From Klebsiella sp. RIT-PI-d (GTDB lineage Bacteria; Pseudomonadota; Gammaproteobacteria; Enterobacterales; Enterobacteriaceae): DNA of 64,000 nt. The notes beneath the pieces are model-generated. The model did no database searches. It had not been told where the DNA came from and saw only the letters and a program-made list of their open reading frames with translations. The stretch is from the NCBI RefSeq assembly GCF_001187865.1, contig NZ_LGIT01000007.1:1-64000 (forward strand). The letters are read 5' to 3'. The translations under genes and the position numbers were made by a program. Numbering within the stretch: the stretch's first letter is position 1; each line of letters begins with the position of its first letter. This document shows positions 53,866-62,406 of this stretch, piece by piece.

Positions 53866-55014
53866 ATGAGTTTTATGTTGGCGCTGCCGAAAATCAGCCT
53901 GCACGGCGCAGGTGCAATCGGCGATATGGTCAAACTGGTGGCGGAGAAACAGTGGGGTAAGGCACTTATTGTTACCGACGGCCAACTGATCAAACTGGGT
54001 CTGCTCGATAGCCTGTTTACCGCACTGGACGCGCATGAAATGTCGTATCATCTGTTTGATGATGTCTTCCCTAATCCAACTGAAGCTCTGGTTCAGGAAG
54101 GTTATGCCGCATATCAGGATGCAAAATGTGATTACCTGATTGCCTTCGGTGGCGGTAGCCCGATTGATACGGCGAAAGCGATAAAAATTCTGACGGCGAA
54201 CCCTGCGCCGTCGACGGCTTATTCTGGCGTGGGCAAGGTGAAAAATGCCGGTGTGCCGCTGGTCGCCATTAATACCACGGCCGGAACGGCTGCCGAGATG
54301 ACCAGCAACGCCGTGATTATTAATAGCGAACGTCAGGTTAAAGAAGTTATTATCGATCCGAATATTATTCCGGATATCGCAGTTGATGATGCCAGCGTCA
54401 TGCTGGAAATCCCCGCATCCGTAACGGCTGCGACCGGAATGGATGCGCTGACACATGCGATAGAAGCCTATGTCTCCGTAGGTGCTCATCCGCTGACTGA
54501 CGCCAATGCGCTGGAGTCTGTCCGCCTGATCGCGCAGTGGCTGCCAAAAGCGGTCGATAATGGTCACGATCTGGCTGCCCGGGAGCAAATGGCGTTTGGC
54601 CAGTATCTGGCCGGAATGGCATTTAACAGCGCCGGTCTTGGCCTGGTCCATGCTCTGGCGCATCAGCCTGGCGCGACGCATAACCTGCCGCACGGCGTCT
54701 GTAACGCCATTTTGTTACCTGTCATCGAAAATTTTAATCGTCCACATGCCGTGGCCCGCTTTGCCCGCATCGCACAGGCCATGGGCGTAGAGACGCGCGG
54801 TATGAGTGATGATGCTGCCAGCCAGGAAGCCATTAAGGCGATTCGTGCCTTGAGTCACCGGGTCGGTATCCCGTCAGGCTTCAGCAAGCTTGGCATCACC
54901 AAAGATGATATTGAAGGCTGGCTGGATAAGGCACTTGCCGATCCCTGCGCGCCCTGTAATCCGCGCCCTGCAACGCGCAATGACGTCCGCGAGCTGTATC
55001 TGGAGGCATTATGA
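53866..55014 (+). CDS. Iron-dependent alcohol dehydrogenase, probable lactaldehyde reductase
   Basis: A 382-residue group III (iron) alcohol dehydrogenase of the FucO type. The NAD-binding motif is [14 protein letters not shown] near residue 97, and the iron ligands lie in [10 protein letters not shown] near 195-200 and [18 protein letters not shown] near 263-277. It sits in the rha operon between rhaD and rhaM and overlaps rhaM by four bases. It therefore probably reduces the L-lactaldehyde made by RhaD to 1,2-propanediol. E. coli K-12 has no such gene in its rha operon and relies on fucO elsewhere. Confidence 0.9.
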   Translation: MSFMLALPKISLHGAGAIGDMVKLVAEKQWGKALIVTDGQLIKLGLLDSLFTALDAHEMSYHLFDDVFPNPTEALVQEGYAAYQDAKCDYLIAFGGGSPIDTAKAIKILTANPAPSTAYSGVGKVKNAGVPLVAINTTAGTAAEMTSNAVIINSERQVKEVIIDPNIIPDIAVDDASVMLEIPASVTAATGMDALTHAIEAYVSVGAHPLTDANALESVRLIAQWLPKAVDNGHDLAAREQMAFGQYLAGMAFNSAGLGLVHALAHQPGATHNLPHGVCNAILLPVIENFNRPHAVARFARIAQAMGVETRGMSDDAASQEAIKAIRALSHRVGIPSGFSKLGITKDDIEGWLDKALADPCAPCNPRPATRNDVRELYLEAL

Positions 55015-55325
55015 TCCGCAAAGCCTTTGTCATGCAGGTAAATGCTAATGCCCATGAGGAGTATCAGCGTCGTCATAATCCGATCTGGCCCGAACTGGAA
55101 GAGACGCTAAAAGCACATGGCGCACATCATTACGCTATCTGGCTCGATAAAGAACGTAATCTGCTGTTTGCTACCGTAGATATTGAGTCGGAAGAGCGCT
55201 GGAACGCGGTTGCGGGTACGGAGGTCTGCCAGCGCTGGTGGCAATATATGCGCGACGTGATGCCCGCCAACCCGGACAACAGCCCGATTAGCAGCGAACT
55301 GACCAGTGTGTTTTACCTGGTGTAA
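55011..55325 (+). CDS. rhaM: L-rhamnose mutarotase
   Basis: Interconverts alpha and beta anomers of L-rhamnose. The protein is 104 residues as in E. coli RhaM (YiiL). The active-site His and Tyr motifs are seen in [30 protein letters not shown] and the C-terminal [11 protein letters not shown]. Its start overlaps the reductase stop in ATGA, so it belongs to the same operon. Confidence 0.97.
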   Translation: MIRKAFVMQVNANAHEEYQRRHNPIWPELEETLKAHGAHHYAIWLDKERNLLFATVDIESEERWNAVAGTEVCQRWWQYMRDVMPANPDNSPISSELTSVFYLV

Positions 55326-55342
55326 CTCTCGCGAGTTGCTGC

Positions 55343-55373
55343 TGTAGGCCCGGTAAATACAGCGCCGCCGGGC
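55343..55373. repeat. REP-like element after rhaM
   Basis: A single GC-rich unit beginning GTAGGCCCGGTAAATACAGC resembles the enterobacterial REP consensus (GTAGGCCGGGTAAGGCG type). Confidence 0.55.
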
Positions 55374-55392
55374 ACATCCCTCTAACAGCCAT

Positions 55393-55422
55393 TAAAAAAC
55401 GCCTGGTATCAGGCGTTTTTTG
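55393..55422. terminator. Bidirectional terminator between rhaM and the porin gene
   Basis: Stem AACGCCTG/CAGGCGTT with flanking A and T runs (AAAAAACGCCTGGTATCAGG then CGTTTTTT). It can serve both converging units. Confidence 0.9.
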
Positions 55423-55433
55423 CATCACAGACT

Positions 55434-56831
55434 TTAGAAATAATATTTGAAACGCAGACGTGCACCATAGCGGTCGTCGTCACTGGAAATGTCTTCGTCG
55501 CTCTGGATCTGAGACCAGTAAGCACCGAGATAGATATTGAAATTCTGCATATCCATTACGTTCGGGATCAGATATGACGCATGAACGGTATGAATATCGT
55601 AAGTGCCTTCATCGCTGATCCAGCAGTCATTATCGCATACTACGCCATTAAAATCGTCGATCTTATTATGCGCATAAATGTAGCCCAGCTCAAAATTTCT
55701 CCACAGCGCGTTGGTTGCTGCAGTGAAGTCTTGCTCACTGTCTGCGTCCATGTAAGCGGTATTCACGTTCAGGACAACACCGTCAACCGGATCGTTTTTT
55801 AACCCGTTCCAGGTCATGGTTAAACCATAACCGGTACGATCGGATTGGTCCACCAGGTCGCCTTTGCTGTTGTAATAGCCATAGGCATTGTTAACGACGT
55901 TAGATTCCATTGCCGCAGAGAAAGATAATGCGCTAGTGGCTGACCACGACACCACCGGGCGCAAATAAACGACATTTTTCTCTTTTGTCATTTCGCGACC
56001 ATGATAAGTCCGCCCGTCGGCCTGAACATTATCACTGTCGGCATAAAGTGATGCGCCATCTTCAATCAGGGAGTTCAGCTCAAAATACCAGTTCTCAAGC
56101 TGTTTACTCAGCAGAAAATTACCCCCCGCATCAGAACGACCGCGCCCTTCTTTCATCATATAGATATAGCCCTGGCCATCGCTATACAGGTCATTCGCGG
56201 TATTGCCAGAATGCTCAACAAACGTATCCTGATTAAGCGGGAACATGTCGAACGCTTCGAAGCGCCCTACTTTCACTTTCCAGTCATTTTCCTGACCAAA
56301 ATGGAAATAGGCATCATCAAGATTCATTGAGCCATACATATCGGCCAACGGCTGGATAGAGAATCCGGCGTAGCGGCCGTCGTCCAGTTTACGCATCCCA
56401 TCGAAACCAATCAGAATACGACCATCCATATCCCATTGTTCAGTTGTGTGATCCTCATTAAGTTTGGTCAACGTCCCCCGGCGGCTCTCTGCGTCCATAT
56501 TATATTCGACGTCGCCATAAATTTTTAAATCACCGTAGCCGCTCAGCAACAGATTAGGTGTGGAGGCATTTTTTTTAGTTTCTATCTCAGGCGTTTGGCC
56601 ATTAACCGGCGTATTACCCTGAGCATCTTTAATTTTTTTAATTTCAGCTACTTGTTGGATTTGCAGCTGCTGAACTTCATTCTCGGCCTGTGCTGCCCGG
56701 TTTTCAGCCGCCTCCAGACGTGCCTCCATCTGTTCCAGACGTTGTTCCAGGGTCATGCTTTGGGTTTTCGCAAACCCGGAGTTAGCAACCGTCAATAATC
56801 CTATTGCGACTGCAAGCGCTGTTTTCTTCAT
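55434..56831 (-). CDS. Carbohydrate-specific outer-membrane porin with N-terminal coiled coil (LamB/ScrY/RafY type)
   Basis: A 465-residue outer-membrane protein. The signal peptide is MKKTALAVAIGLLTVANSGFA. It is followed by a heptad coiled coil (about residues 26-70, LEQRLEQMEARLEAAENRAA), a linker, and a beta barrel ending in the C-terminal aromatic RLRFKYYF. The coiled coil plus barrel is the layout of ScrY and RafY glycoporins. It is divergent from a GH4 and PTS unit, so it likely admits the matching oligosaccharide. The start at 56831 has AAGGA at the correct distance; an ATG three codons upstream would touch it. Confidence 0.85.
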   Translation of the reverse strand: MKKTALAVAIGLLTVANSGFAKTQSMTLEQRLEQMEARLEAAENRAAQAENEVQQLQIQQVAEIKKIKDAQGNTPVNGQTPEIETKKNASTPNLLLSGYGDLKIYGDVEYNMDAESRRGTLTKLNEDHTTEQWDMDGRILIGFDGMRKLDDGRYAGFSIQPLADMYGSMNLDDAYFHFGQENDWKVKVGRFEAFDMFPLNQDTFVEHSGNTANDLYSDGQGYIYMMKEGRGRSDAGGNFLLSKQLENWYFELNSLIEDGASLYADSDNVQADGRTYHGREMTKEKNVVYLRPVVSWSATSALSFSAAMESNVVNNAYGYYNSKGDLVDQSDRTGYGLTMTWNGLKNDPVDGVVLNVNTAYMDADSEQDFTAATNALWRNFELGYIYAHNKIDDFNGVVCDNDCWISDEGTYDIHTVHASYLIPNVMDMQNFNIYLGAYWSQIQSDEDISSDDDRYGARLRFKYYF

Positions 56832-57281
56832 TATTACCATTCCTTTTCAATGATCCATTAACTACTAAAATCTATGCTTATGCACACAAATATATCTCTG
56901 GTGAATGTCATTTTAATAATTAGCGCATTTGTCCTGCGTGGCTATTACGACAACCACCAGGTAAAAGAACCTGGGGAAATAAAATGAAAACGCAACAAAT
57001 TACGCGGCAGAATATTATCAAGACCTGCGTGTGTAAATGTCATTAAATACAATAACGTGAGCAAGATAACACTATTCCGCTGAAATAAATTGAACTATAA
57101 ATGCAGAGTATATAAACAGATAAAGCAGTTACCCCATCAATGTAATAATAACTAAATGACGGTATTACCTGTAATTTACCTGCACTAAGAATTTGTGAGC
57201 CATCTCGCTATTTCACCGGGAGGGGATTGATATATTTCTCTTCAATCTGGCATATGCCAGTTATAATTAGTACGAGGCTAT
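56832..57281. promoter_or_regulatory. Divergent control region of the sugar island
   Basis: A 450-base AT-rich region between the porin and GH4 genes. It holds a perfect 14-base palindrome CTGGCATATGCCAG at 57247-57260, followed at once by TATAAT (57262-57267) and GAGG (57273-57276) before the GH4 start. It is the best candidate operator for the GntR regulator at 59994. A partial CRP-like half-site TGTGA is at 57194. No other feature is supported in the region. Confidence 0.6.
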
Positions 57282-58592
57282 ATGAAAAAGCTGAAAGTGG
57301 TCACTATCGGTGGAGGCTCAGGCTATACCCCGGAACTCATTGATGGTTTCATCCGCCGTTATTCTGAACTTCCCGTCACCGAATACTGGCTGGTGGATAT
57401 TGAAGCAGGGCGAGAAAAGCTCGCTATTGTGGGGCAGCTGGCGCAAAGGATGGTGAAAAAAGCAGGGCTTCCGATGACGGTTCACCTGACGACCAACCGG
57501 CGAGAAGCGCTAAAAGATGCCGATTTTGTCACCACCCAGATTCGCGTGGGTCAGTTGGCGGCCCGTATTCAGGATGAAAAAATTCCCCTGCGCTACGGCG
57601 TACTGGGCCAGGAGACCACCGGGCCAGGCGGTTTTATGAAAGCGCAACGTACGATCCCGGTATTGCTGGATATCTGTAAGGACATGGAAGCATTGTGCCC
57701 TGATGCATGGATGATCAACTTTACCAATCCAGCCGGTATCGTTACTGAAGCCATTACCAAATACAGCCCGGTAAAATCACTCGGGATCTGTAGCGGGGCC
57801 AATAGCATGATGATGGATGTGGCTAACGCGTATGGCGTAGCGCGCAGTGCCATTACGGCGCGTGTAATGGGGCTTAATCATCTTATTTTTGCAGACCAGA
57901 TTACGCTCAACGGCCGTGACACTACCGCCGACTTTATTGAAAAATTAGCGCAGGGTGCCGGCGCTAATAAGCTTAAAAATATACCGGACCTGGGCTTACC
58001 GGCCGACTTTATCCGCGCGCTGAAACTCTATCCCCTCTCCTATCTGAAGTACTTTTATCTCAATCATGAAATGGTGACTCACGAGCAAGAGGAGCAGAGT
58101 ACCGGCGGAACGCGCGGCGAGCGTTCGCTGGAAATAGAACATGCGTTGCTTGAGCTGTATAAAAATCCGATGCTGTGCGAGAAACCCGCAGAGCTGTCAA
58201 GCCGTGGCGGTGCCTGGTATTCTGACACTGCATGTTCAATTATTAGCTCCATTTATAACAACAAACACGAAATCCACGTGGTGAACGTAGCGAACCGGGG
58301 AACGACGCCGGATCTGCCTGACGAAGCGGTTATCGAAACCAGCGCAGTCATTGATTCACTCGGCGCGCATCCGCTGGCGTATGGTCGTCTACCGGTGCGC
58401 ATTCGGGGATTGATTCAAAGCGTAAAAGCGTTTGAGGAGTTAACGGTTGAGGCGGCAATGACGGGCGATACCGGGACGGCACTGCTGGCACTGGCAAATC
58501 ATCCTCTCGTCCCCTCGGTTGAGATTGCCCGCCGCATTCTGAATGACTACCTGGCGGCAAACCGTGATTTCCTGCCGCAGTATGCTTTTTGA
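57282..58592 (+). CDS. Glycoside hydrolase family 4 enzyme, probable 6-phospho-glycosidase
   Basis: NAD- and Mn-dependent hydrolase of family GH4. The 436-residue protein has the Rossmann motif TIGGGSGYTPEL near residue 10 and the motif NFTNPAGIVTEAI near 146-158. Metal ligands are Cys170 (LGICSGANS) and His200 (MGLNHL). Length and motifs fit 6-phospho-beta-glucosidases of the LicH/CelF type. However, the residues after the metal Cys are SGANS, where most I know have NVP or HS, so substrate type is uncertain. It is co-transcribed with a PTS EIIC 36 bases on, which supports a phosphorylated disaccharide substrate. Confidence 0.87.
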   Translation: MKKLKVVTIGGGSGYTPELIDGFIRRYSELPVTEYWLVDIEAGREKLAIVGQLAQRMVKKAGLPMTVHLTTNRREALKDADFVTTQIRVGQLAARIQDEKIPLRYGVLGQETTGPGGFMKAQRTIPVLLDICKDMEALCPDAWMINFTNPAGIVTEAITKYSPVKSLGICSGANSMMMDVANAYGVARSAITARVMGLNHLIFADQITLNGRDTTADFIEKLAQGAGANKLKNIPDLGLPADFIRALKLYPLSYLKYFYLNHEMVTHEQEEQSTGGTRGERSLEIEHALLELYKNPMLCEKPAELSSRGGAWYSDTACSIISSIYNNKHEIHVVNVANRGTTPDLPDEAVIETSAVIDSLGAHPLAYGRLPVRIRGLIQSVKAFEELTVEAAMTGDTGTALLALANHPLVPSVEIARRILNDYLAANRDFLPQYAF

Positions 58593-58628
58593 GGCGATCG
58601 CTGAATATCTCATTAAAGGGATTTTTTT

Positions 58629-59879
58629 ATGCAAGACTTCCTGGAAAACAAACTGTTACCCCTCTTAATGCGGGTGGGTAACAACGTCATTCTGGTCGCG
58701 GTACGTGATGGTATTTCGTTTACGCTACCGTTTATTATTGCAGGTAGCGTATTCCTGATTATTGCTAACCTGCCAATCCCCGGATGGAGTGCGTTTCTCG
58801 GTCCTCATGCTGAGACACTTAGCGTCCCGGTGCAGGCCACGTTTGGCGCAATTGGGCTGATTGCGGCTATCGGTATTAGCTATAATCTGGCGAAGCATTA
58901 TAAGCTGGATTGCCTGAGCTGTTGCTGTATTACGGTGGCCGTTTTCCTGCTTGCCCAGCTTGATGATACCCATAAAATCAACACGGCTAATTTTGGCGCT
59001 GCCGGATTATTTTCGGCGATCGTGTTATCGATTATTACGGTGTATATCGTCCGCTTTTTCGTGGTCAACAAGATCTATCTTCGTCTGCCGGACAGCGTCC
59101 CTCCAGCGGTTCTCCAGTCTTTTATTAGTCTGGCACCGGCAATGGCCTGCCTGACGCTGGTATGGCTGGTACGCGTGGTGCTTCATTTTGATATTAACGC
59201 GTTTTTCACGCTGGTCCTGAGTCCGCTGGTTATGGGCCTTGATACGCTGCCGGGAATACTGATCCTGGTCGCGCTTATTTCATTGCTGTGGAGCTGTGGT
59301 ATTCACGGCACCAATGTTCTTTCCGGCATTACCGGCCCCATATTCCTGAAGTTTATTGCCGAAAACACAGACGCTTATTTACGGCATCAGCCAGTGCCGC
59401 ATATTACGGCTGAGGGCTTCTATAATTTCTTCATTTGTACCGGCGGTTCTGGCGCAACAATGGGGCTGGTACTGGCGATGTTGTTATCGAAAAGTCGCTA
59501 CTATACGTCACTGGGGCGTATCTCCATTGGTCCGGCACTGTTTTGTATTAATGAACCGGTGATCTTCGGCGTACCGATGGTTTTCAACCCGATGATGATG
59601 CTGCCTCTGATTTTAACGCCGATGACTCTTTGTACCTGCTCGTATCTGCTAATGCAATTTGGCATTATTGGTCGCCCGATCTTTCAAATCCCCTGGACGA
59701 TGCCGCCTGTTCTCAACGGGTATTTTGTCACTGGCGGCAATATTCCTGCCGCAGTCTGGTCCGGCTGCATGGTTCTTATTTCAACGGTGATATATTACCC
59801 GTTCTTTCGTATTCTGGAACGTAAACAACTGGCCATTGAACAACAGGAAGCGGCGGCGTTAGCTGTCAGCGACGCATAA
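58629..59879 (+). CDS. PTS system EIIC component, lactose/cellobiose family
   Basis: A 416-residue membrane permease of the lactose/cellobiose PTS family, with about ten hydrophobic segments. The family motifs are VRDGISFTLPFIIAGSVFLI near residue 25, WSCGIHGTNVLSGITGP near 220 and INEPVIFGVPMVFNPMM near 310. It follows the GH4 gene. No EIIA or EIIB domain is fused to it or encoded next to it, so it must borrow phosphoryl carriers from another PTS, for example a chb-type system elsewhere. The substrate is inferred to be a beta-diglucoside. Confidence 0.9.
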   Translation: MQDFLENKLLPLLMRVGNNVILVAVRDGISFTLPFIIAGSVFLIIANLPIPGWSAFLGPHAETLSVPVQATFGAIGLIAAIGISYNLAKHYKLDCLSCCCITVAVFLLAQLDDTHKINTANFGAAGLFSAIVLSIITVYIVRFFVVNKIYLRLPDSVPPAVLQSFISLAPAMACLTLVWLVRVVLHFDINAFFTLVLSPLVMGLDTLPGILILVALISLLWSCGIHGTNVLSGITGPIFLKFIAENTDAYLRHQPVPHITAEGFYNFFICTGGSGATMGLVLAMLLSKSRYYTSLGRISIGPALFCINEPVIFGVPMVFNPMMMLPLILTPMTLCTCSYLLMQFGIIGRPIFQIPWTMPPVLNGYFVTGGNIPAAVWSGCMVLISTVIYYPFFRILERKQLAIEQQEAAALAVSDA

Positions 59880-59888
59880 TCCGGCTTA

Positions 59889-59916
59889 CCGGGTAACATC
59901 CGCTTACCCGGCTTTT
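59889..59916 (+). terminator. Terminator after the EIIC gene
   Basis: Stem CCGGGTAA/TTACCCGG with seven-base loop, then CTTTT. It separates the GH4-EIIC unit from the GntR gene. Confidence 0.8.
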
Positions 59917-59950
59917 CTGAAGAGGTCTTTGATTTTCCGCAGGAGAATTA

Positions 59951-60049
59951 ATGCTACACTCTTCCCCTTCTTTCGATATCAAGATCCCGCACAATGGTTG
60001 CTCGCTACATTCAGATAAAAAATGCGATAAAAAAGCAGATCCTGAGTAG
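59951..60049 (+). other. 32-codon ORF overlapping the start of the GntR gene
   Basis: ATG at 59951 follows a strong AGGAG site by five bases. It encodes MLHSSPSFDIKIPHNGCSLH and twelve more residues, stopping at TAG 60047-60049. It overlaps the first 56 bases of the GntR frame, which itself has no good ribosome site. It may be a leader ORF that couples translation, or the real 5' end of the regulator gene shifted by an indel. The product resembles nothing I know. Confidence 0.45.
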
Positions 60050-60722
60050 TACATGGCAGGTGGGTGAAAAAATCCCGTCAGAGCGCGAACTGGCCGCAGA
60101 ATATGGTGTTACGCGGGTCACGTTGCAAAAAGCAATGCATATGCTTGAGCAGGAAGGGTTTATTGAGCGCATCCACGGTAAGGGAATGTTTGTTACCCGC
60201 GCTATCGAAGATGATGTCTTTATGCTCAATGACGGAACCAGCAATTCAGTGCAGGGATTTTCCCGGGAATTTAATGGCCAGGCTATCATCACCAGCCGTC
60301 TTATTTGTCACCAGCGTCTTCCGGCAGATAACATCACGGCCCGTTATCTTGAGCTGGATGCGGGTGAGCCAGTGCATTTTATTCGCCGCATCCGCCTGAT
60401 TGATGACGTGCCGGTACTGGTTGAAGACTCGTGGATAAATTGCACGATTATTCCGCTGATCCCGTCAAGGATACTGGAAGAAGGTTCTCTGTATGAATAT
60501 ATCGAGCATATCACCGGCAAGAAGATAAAGTTTTACAGCTCGGTCATTGAAGCCGATCTGTTTAATGATGAGCTGGCGACGCTGCTTGCCATTCCCTCCG
60601 GGCGTCCCATGCTCAAAGTGTCCGGCGTCACCAAACTGGAAGATGGCACGGCGTTTAACTACTCCTTCAGCTATAACCGCGCAGATAAGTTTAAAATCAA
60701 AAATAACTGGGTAGGGAAATAA
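59994..60722 (+). CDS. GntR-family (HutC/UTRA) transcriptional regulator
   Basis: A 242-residue repressor-type regulator. The winged helix-turn-helix fills about residues 1-70 (IPSERELAAEYGVTRVTLQKAMHMLEQEGFIERIHGKGMFV). The UTRA effector domain covers about 85-235 and normally binds a sugar phosphate or amino acid. It lies directly after the GH4 and EIIC genes, so it is likely their local regulator, sensing a phosphorylated sugar. The first HTH residues begin right at the annotated ATG, and no Shine-Dalgarno sequence precedes it. See the overlapping 32-codon ORF for a possible alternative 5' end. Confidence 0.88.
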   Translation: MVARYIQIKNAIKKQILSSTWQVGEKIPSERELAAEYGVTRVTLQKAMHMLEQEGFIERIHGKGMFVTRAIEDDVFMLNDGTSNSVQGFSREFNGQAIITSRLICHQRLPADNITARYLELDAGEPVHFIRRIRLIDDVPVLVEDSWINCTIIPLIPSRILEEGSLYEYIEHITGKKIKFYSSVIEADLFNDELATLLAIPSGRPMLKVSGVTKLEDGTAFNYSFSYNRADKFKIKNNWVGK

Positions 60723-60733
60723 TCTGCCCGGCA

Positions 60734-61282
60734 TCAGTTTTGTTCGGCGACCAGAATGGCCTGGGTATCCGGCTCCAGCGCTTTGAAGATATGCTCCCGA
60801 TCGCCCGGATAACAAATATAATCCCCTTCGTTTAACTCCTCTGGTGCCTCAATCAGCCCCACCAGCGCCCGTCCCTGCGTTACGATAATATGTTCAACCG
60901 ACCCCAGAGGATGCGGATGCGAGATGCGATCGGCCCCGGGCTGAGTGAGTAAAAGGTAAATATCACGACGCGCGCCGGGTGGACAGGTCGCCAGTAATAC
61001 CGCCTGGTAGTGCGCTTGTTCAGCTGTCACCTTACTCCCCTCGCCCCGGCGGATGACCTGAGTGACATGCTGCTGGGGTTCAAGCAGGCGGGCAAACGGA
61101 ATATCCAGCGCCACGCACAGCGCCCACAGTGTTTCCAGACTGGGATTACCATTCCCTGATTCCAGCTGCGAAAGCGTAGATTTAGCGATCCCGGCGCGGC
61201 GGGCAATTTCGGCCAGCGATAGTCCGGTTCTCTGCCGCTCGCGGACCAGACTTCTGGCAATCGTGCTAATGGGCTGCGTCAT
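60734..61282 (-). CDS. XRE-family regulator with cupin domain
   Basis: A 182-residue two-domain regulator: N-terminal XRE helix-turn-helix (about 10-65, TGLSLAEIARRAGIAKSTLSQLESGNGNPSLETLWALC) and a C-terminal cupin (about 105-180, with HPHPLGSVEHIIVTQGRALV and GDYICYPGDREHIF). The family often controls a neighbouring transport gene. It is divergent from azlCD, so it likely controls branched-chain amino acid export. Its end is 11 bases from the converging GntR stop. Confidence 0.88.
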   Translation of the reverse strand: MTQPISTIARSLVRERQRTGLSLAEIARRAGIAKSTLSQLESGNGNPSLETLWALCVALDIPFARLLEPQQHVTQVIRRGEGSKVTAEQAHYQAVLLATCPPGARRDIYLLLTQPGADRISHPHPLGSVEHIIVTQGRALVGLIEAPEELNEGDYICYPGDREHIFKALEPDTQAILVAEQN

Positions 61283-61307
61283 AAAAATTCCTGATGTTTT
61301 ATATAGT

Positions 61308-61374
61308 GAACGAATCGTTCGACTTGAAAAACGACATTACTGTGTTCATTATAATGGATACCCGTTCATTATGG
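61308..61374. promoter_or_regulatory. Operator-like repeats between the XRE-cupin gene and azlC
   Basis: GAACGAATCGTTC at 61308-61320 is a near-perfect palindrome. The half-site GTTCATTAT occurs again at about 61344-61352 and 61363-61371. TATAAT at 61350-61355 is a likely azlC -10. The cluster fits a site for the divergent regulator, by inference. Confidence 0.55.
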
Positions 61375-61384
61375 CGATAAACGT

Positions 61385-62047
61385 ATGTCTCTCTCCCTCT
61401 TTTCCTGCCTGAAAGGCGACACAATAAAGGCGATATTGTTAGTCTGTCTGGCTGTTGGCGTTGTTGGCGCGTCTTATGGTTCGCTGGCGATGGCCTACGG
61501 TTTTCCCCTCTGGCTGCCGCTGCTACTGTCTATCGTAGTGCTTGCTGGTGCCTCAGAGTTTATGTTTATCGGCATTATTGCCAGCGGTGGCAATCCTCTG
61601 GCGGCGGCGGTGGCAGGATTGCTGGTAAATGCCCGGCATTTTCCGTTTGGCGTGACCGTACGCGAACTGGTTGGAAAAGGTGCAATGAGTCTTATTGGCT
61701 GCCATATCATGAATGATGAAAGCGTAGTGTTTGGGTTATCACAGCCGACACCCGAACAGCGTAAAGCCGCTTTCTGGCTGTGCGGAGCAGGTGTCGCGCT
61801 TTTCTGGCCCGTGGGAACATTACTGGGCGCGATGGTAGGTAAAATGCTTCCCTCGCCGGAAACTATCGGTCTTGATGCTATTTTCCCTGCCATTCTTCTG
61901 GCTCTGGTCCTGCCTGCTCTGAAGAAGAGAACAACGCTTATCCGGGCTACCAGTGGCGCAGCGATCTCACTTGCCGCCGTGCCGTTCGCACCGGTAGGCC
62001 TGCCGGTACTGCTCTCTTTGCTGGGCCTGGCGGCGAGGAAGAAATAA
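61385..62047 (+). CDS. azlC: AzlC-family branched-chain amino acid exporter, large subunit
   Basis: A 220-residue inner-membrane protein with about six hydrophobic segments. It has the AzlC motifs LAGASEFMFIGIIASGGNPLAAAVAGLLVNARHFPFGV near residue 57. With a small AzlD partner, members export branched-chain amino acids (E. coli YgaZH for valine). Its stop overlaps the azlD start by one base. Confidence 0.88.
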   Translation: MSLSLFSCLKGDTIKAILLVCLAVGVVGASYGSLAMAYGFPLWLPLLLSIVVLAGASEFMFIGIIASGGNPLAAAVAGLLVNARHFPFGVTVRELVGKGAMSLIGCHIMNDESVVFGLSQPTPEQRKAAFWLCGAGVALFWPVGTLLGAMVGKMLPSPETIGLDAIFPAILLALVLPALKKRTTLIRATSGAAISLAAVPFAPVGLPVLLSLLGLAARKK

Positions 62048-62370
62048 TGGCTAACACTTCGTTAATCCTCATCGGCGTGGCCATTCTGTCTATCGGCACC
62101 TATTTAATGCGGCTGGGGGGCGCAAAACTGGGCAACCGTCTGGCGCTTTCTGAACGCTCGCAGGCGCTGCTCTCAGACGCGGCAACAACGCTGCTTTTTT
62201 CCGTCGCGCTGGCGACCGCGTTATACGAAGGCGGACATTTTGCCGGACTGGCGCGGATACTCGGCGTTGCTTTTGCCGTCTTTCTCGCCTGGCGTAAAAC
62301 GCCGCTTATTATTGTTATCGTCGCAGCGGCCATCGTGACGGCCCTGTTGCGTCAGGCAGGGATCCCCTGA
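62047..62370 (+). CDS. azlD: AzlD-family branched-chain amino acid exporter, small subunit
   Basis: A 107-residue membrane protein with about three to four hydrophobic segments. The N-terminus LILIGVAILSIGTYLMRLGG and the following LSERSQALLSDAATTLL loop are typical of AzlD. Coupled to azlC with which it should form the exporter. Confidence 0.87.
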   Translation: MANTSLILIGVAILSIGTYLMRLGGAKLGNRLALSERSQALLSDAATTLLFSVALATALYEGGHFAGLARILGVAFAVFLAWRKTPLIIVIVAAAIVTALLRQAGIP

Positions 62371-62406
62371 TAAGGGACTCATACCCACGAAATTTCGATG
62401 CCACTC

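Noticed and set aside
53851-54693. A 280-codon open frame antisense to the lactaldehyde reductase
   Set aside because: It covers the reductase gene in reverse. Its Arg/His/Gln-rich product is what reverse reading of a GC-rich gene gives.
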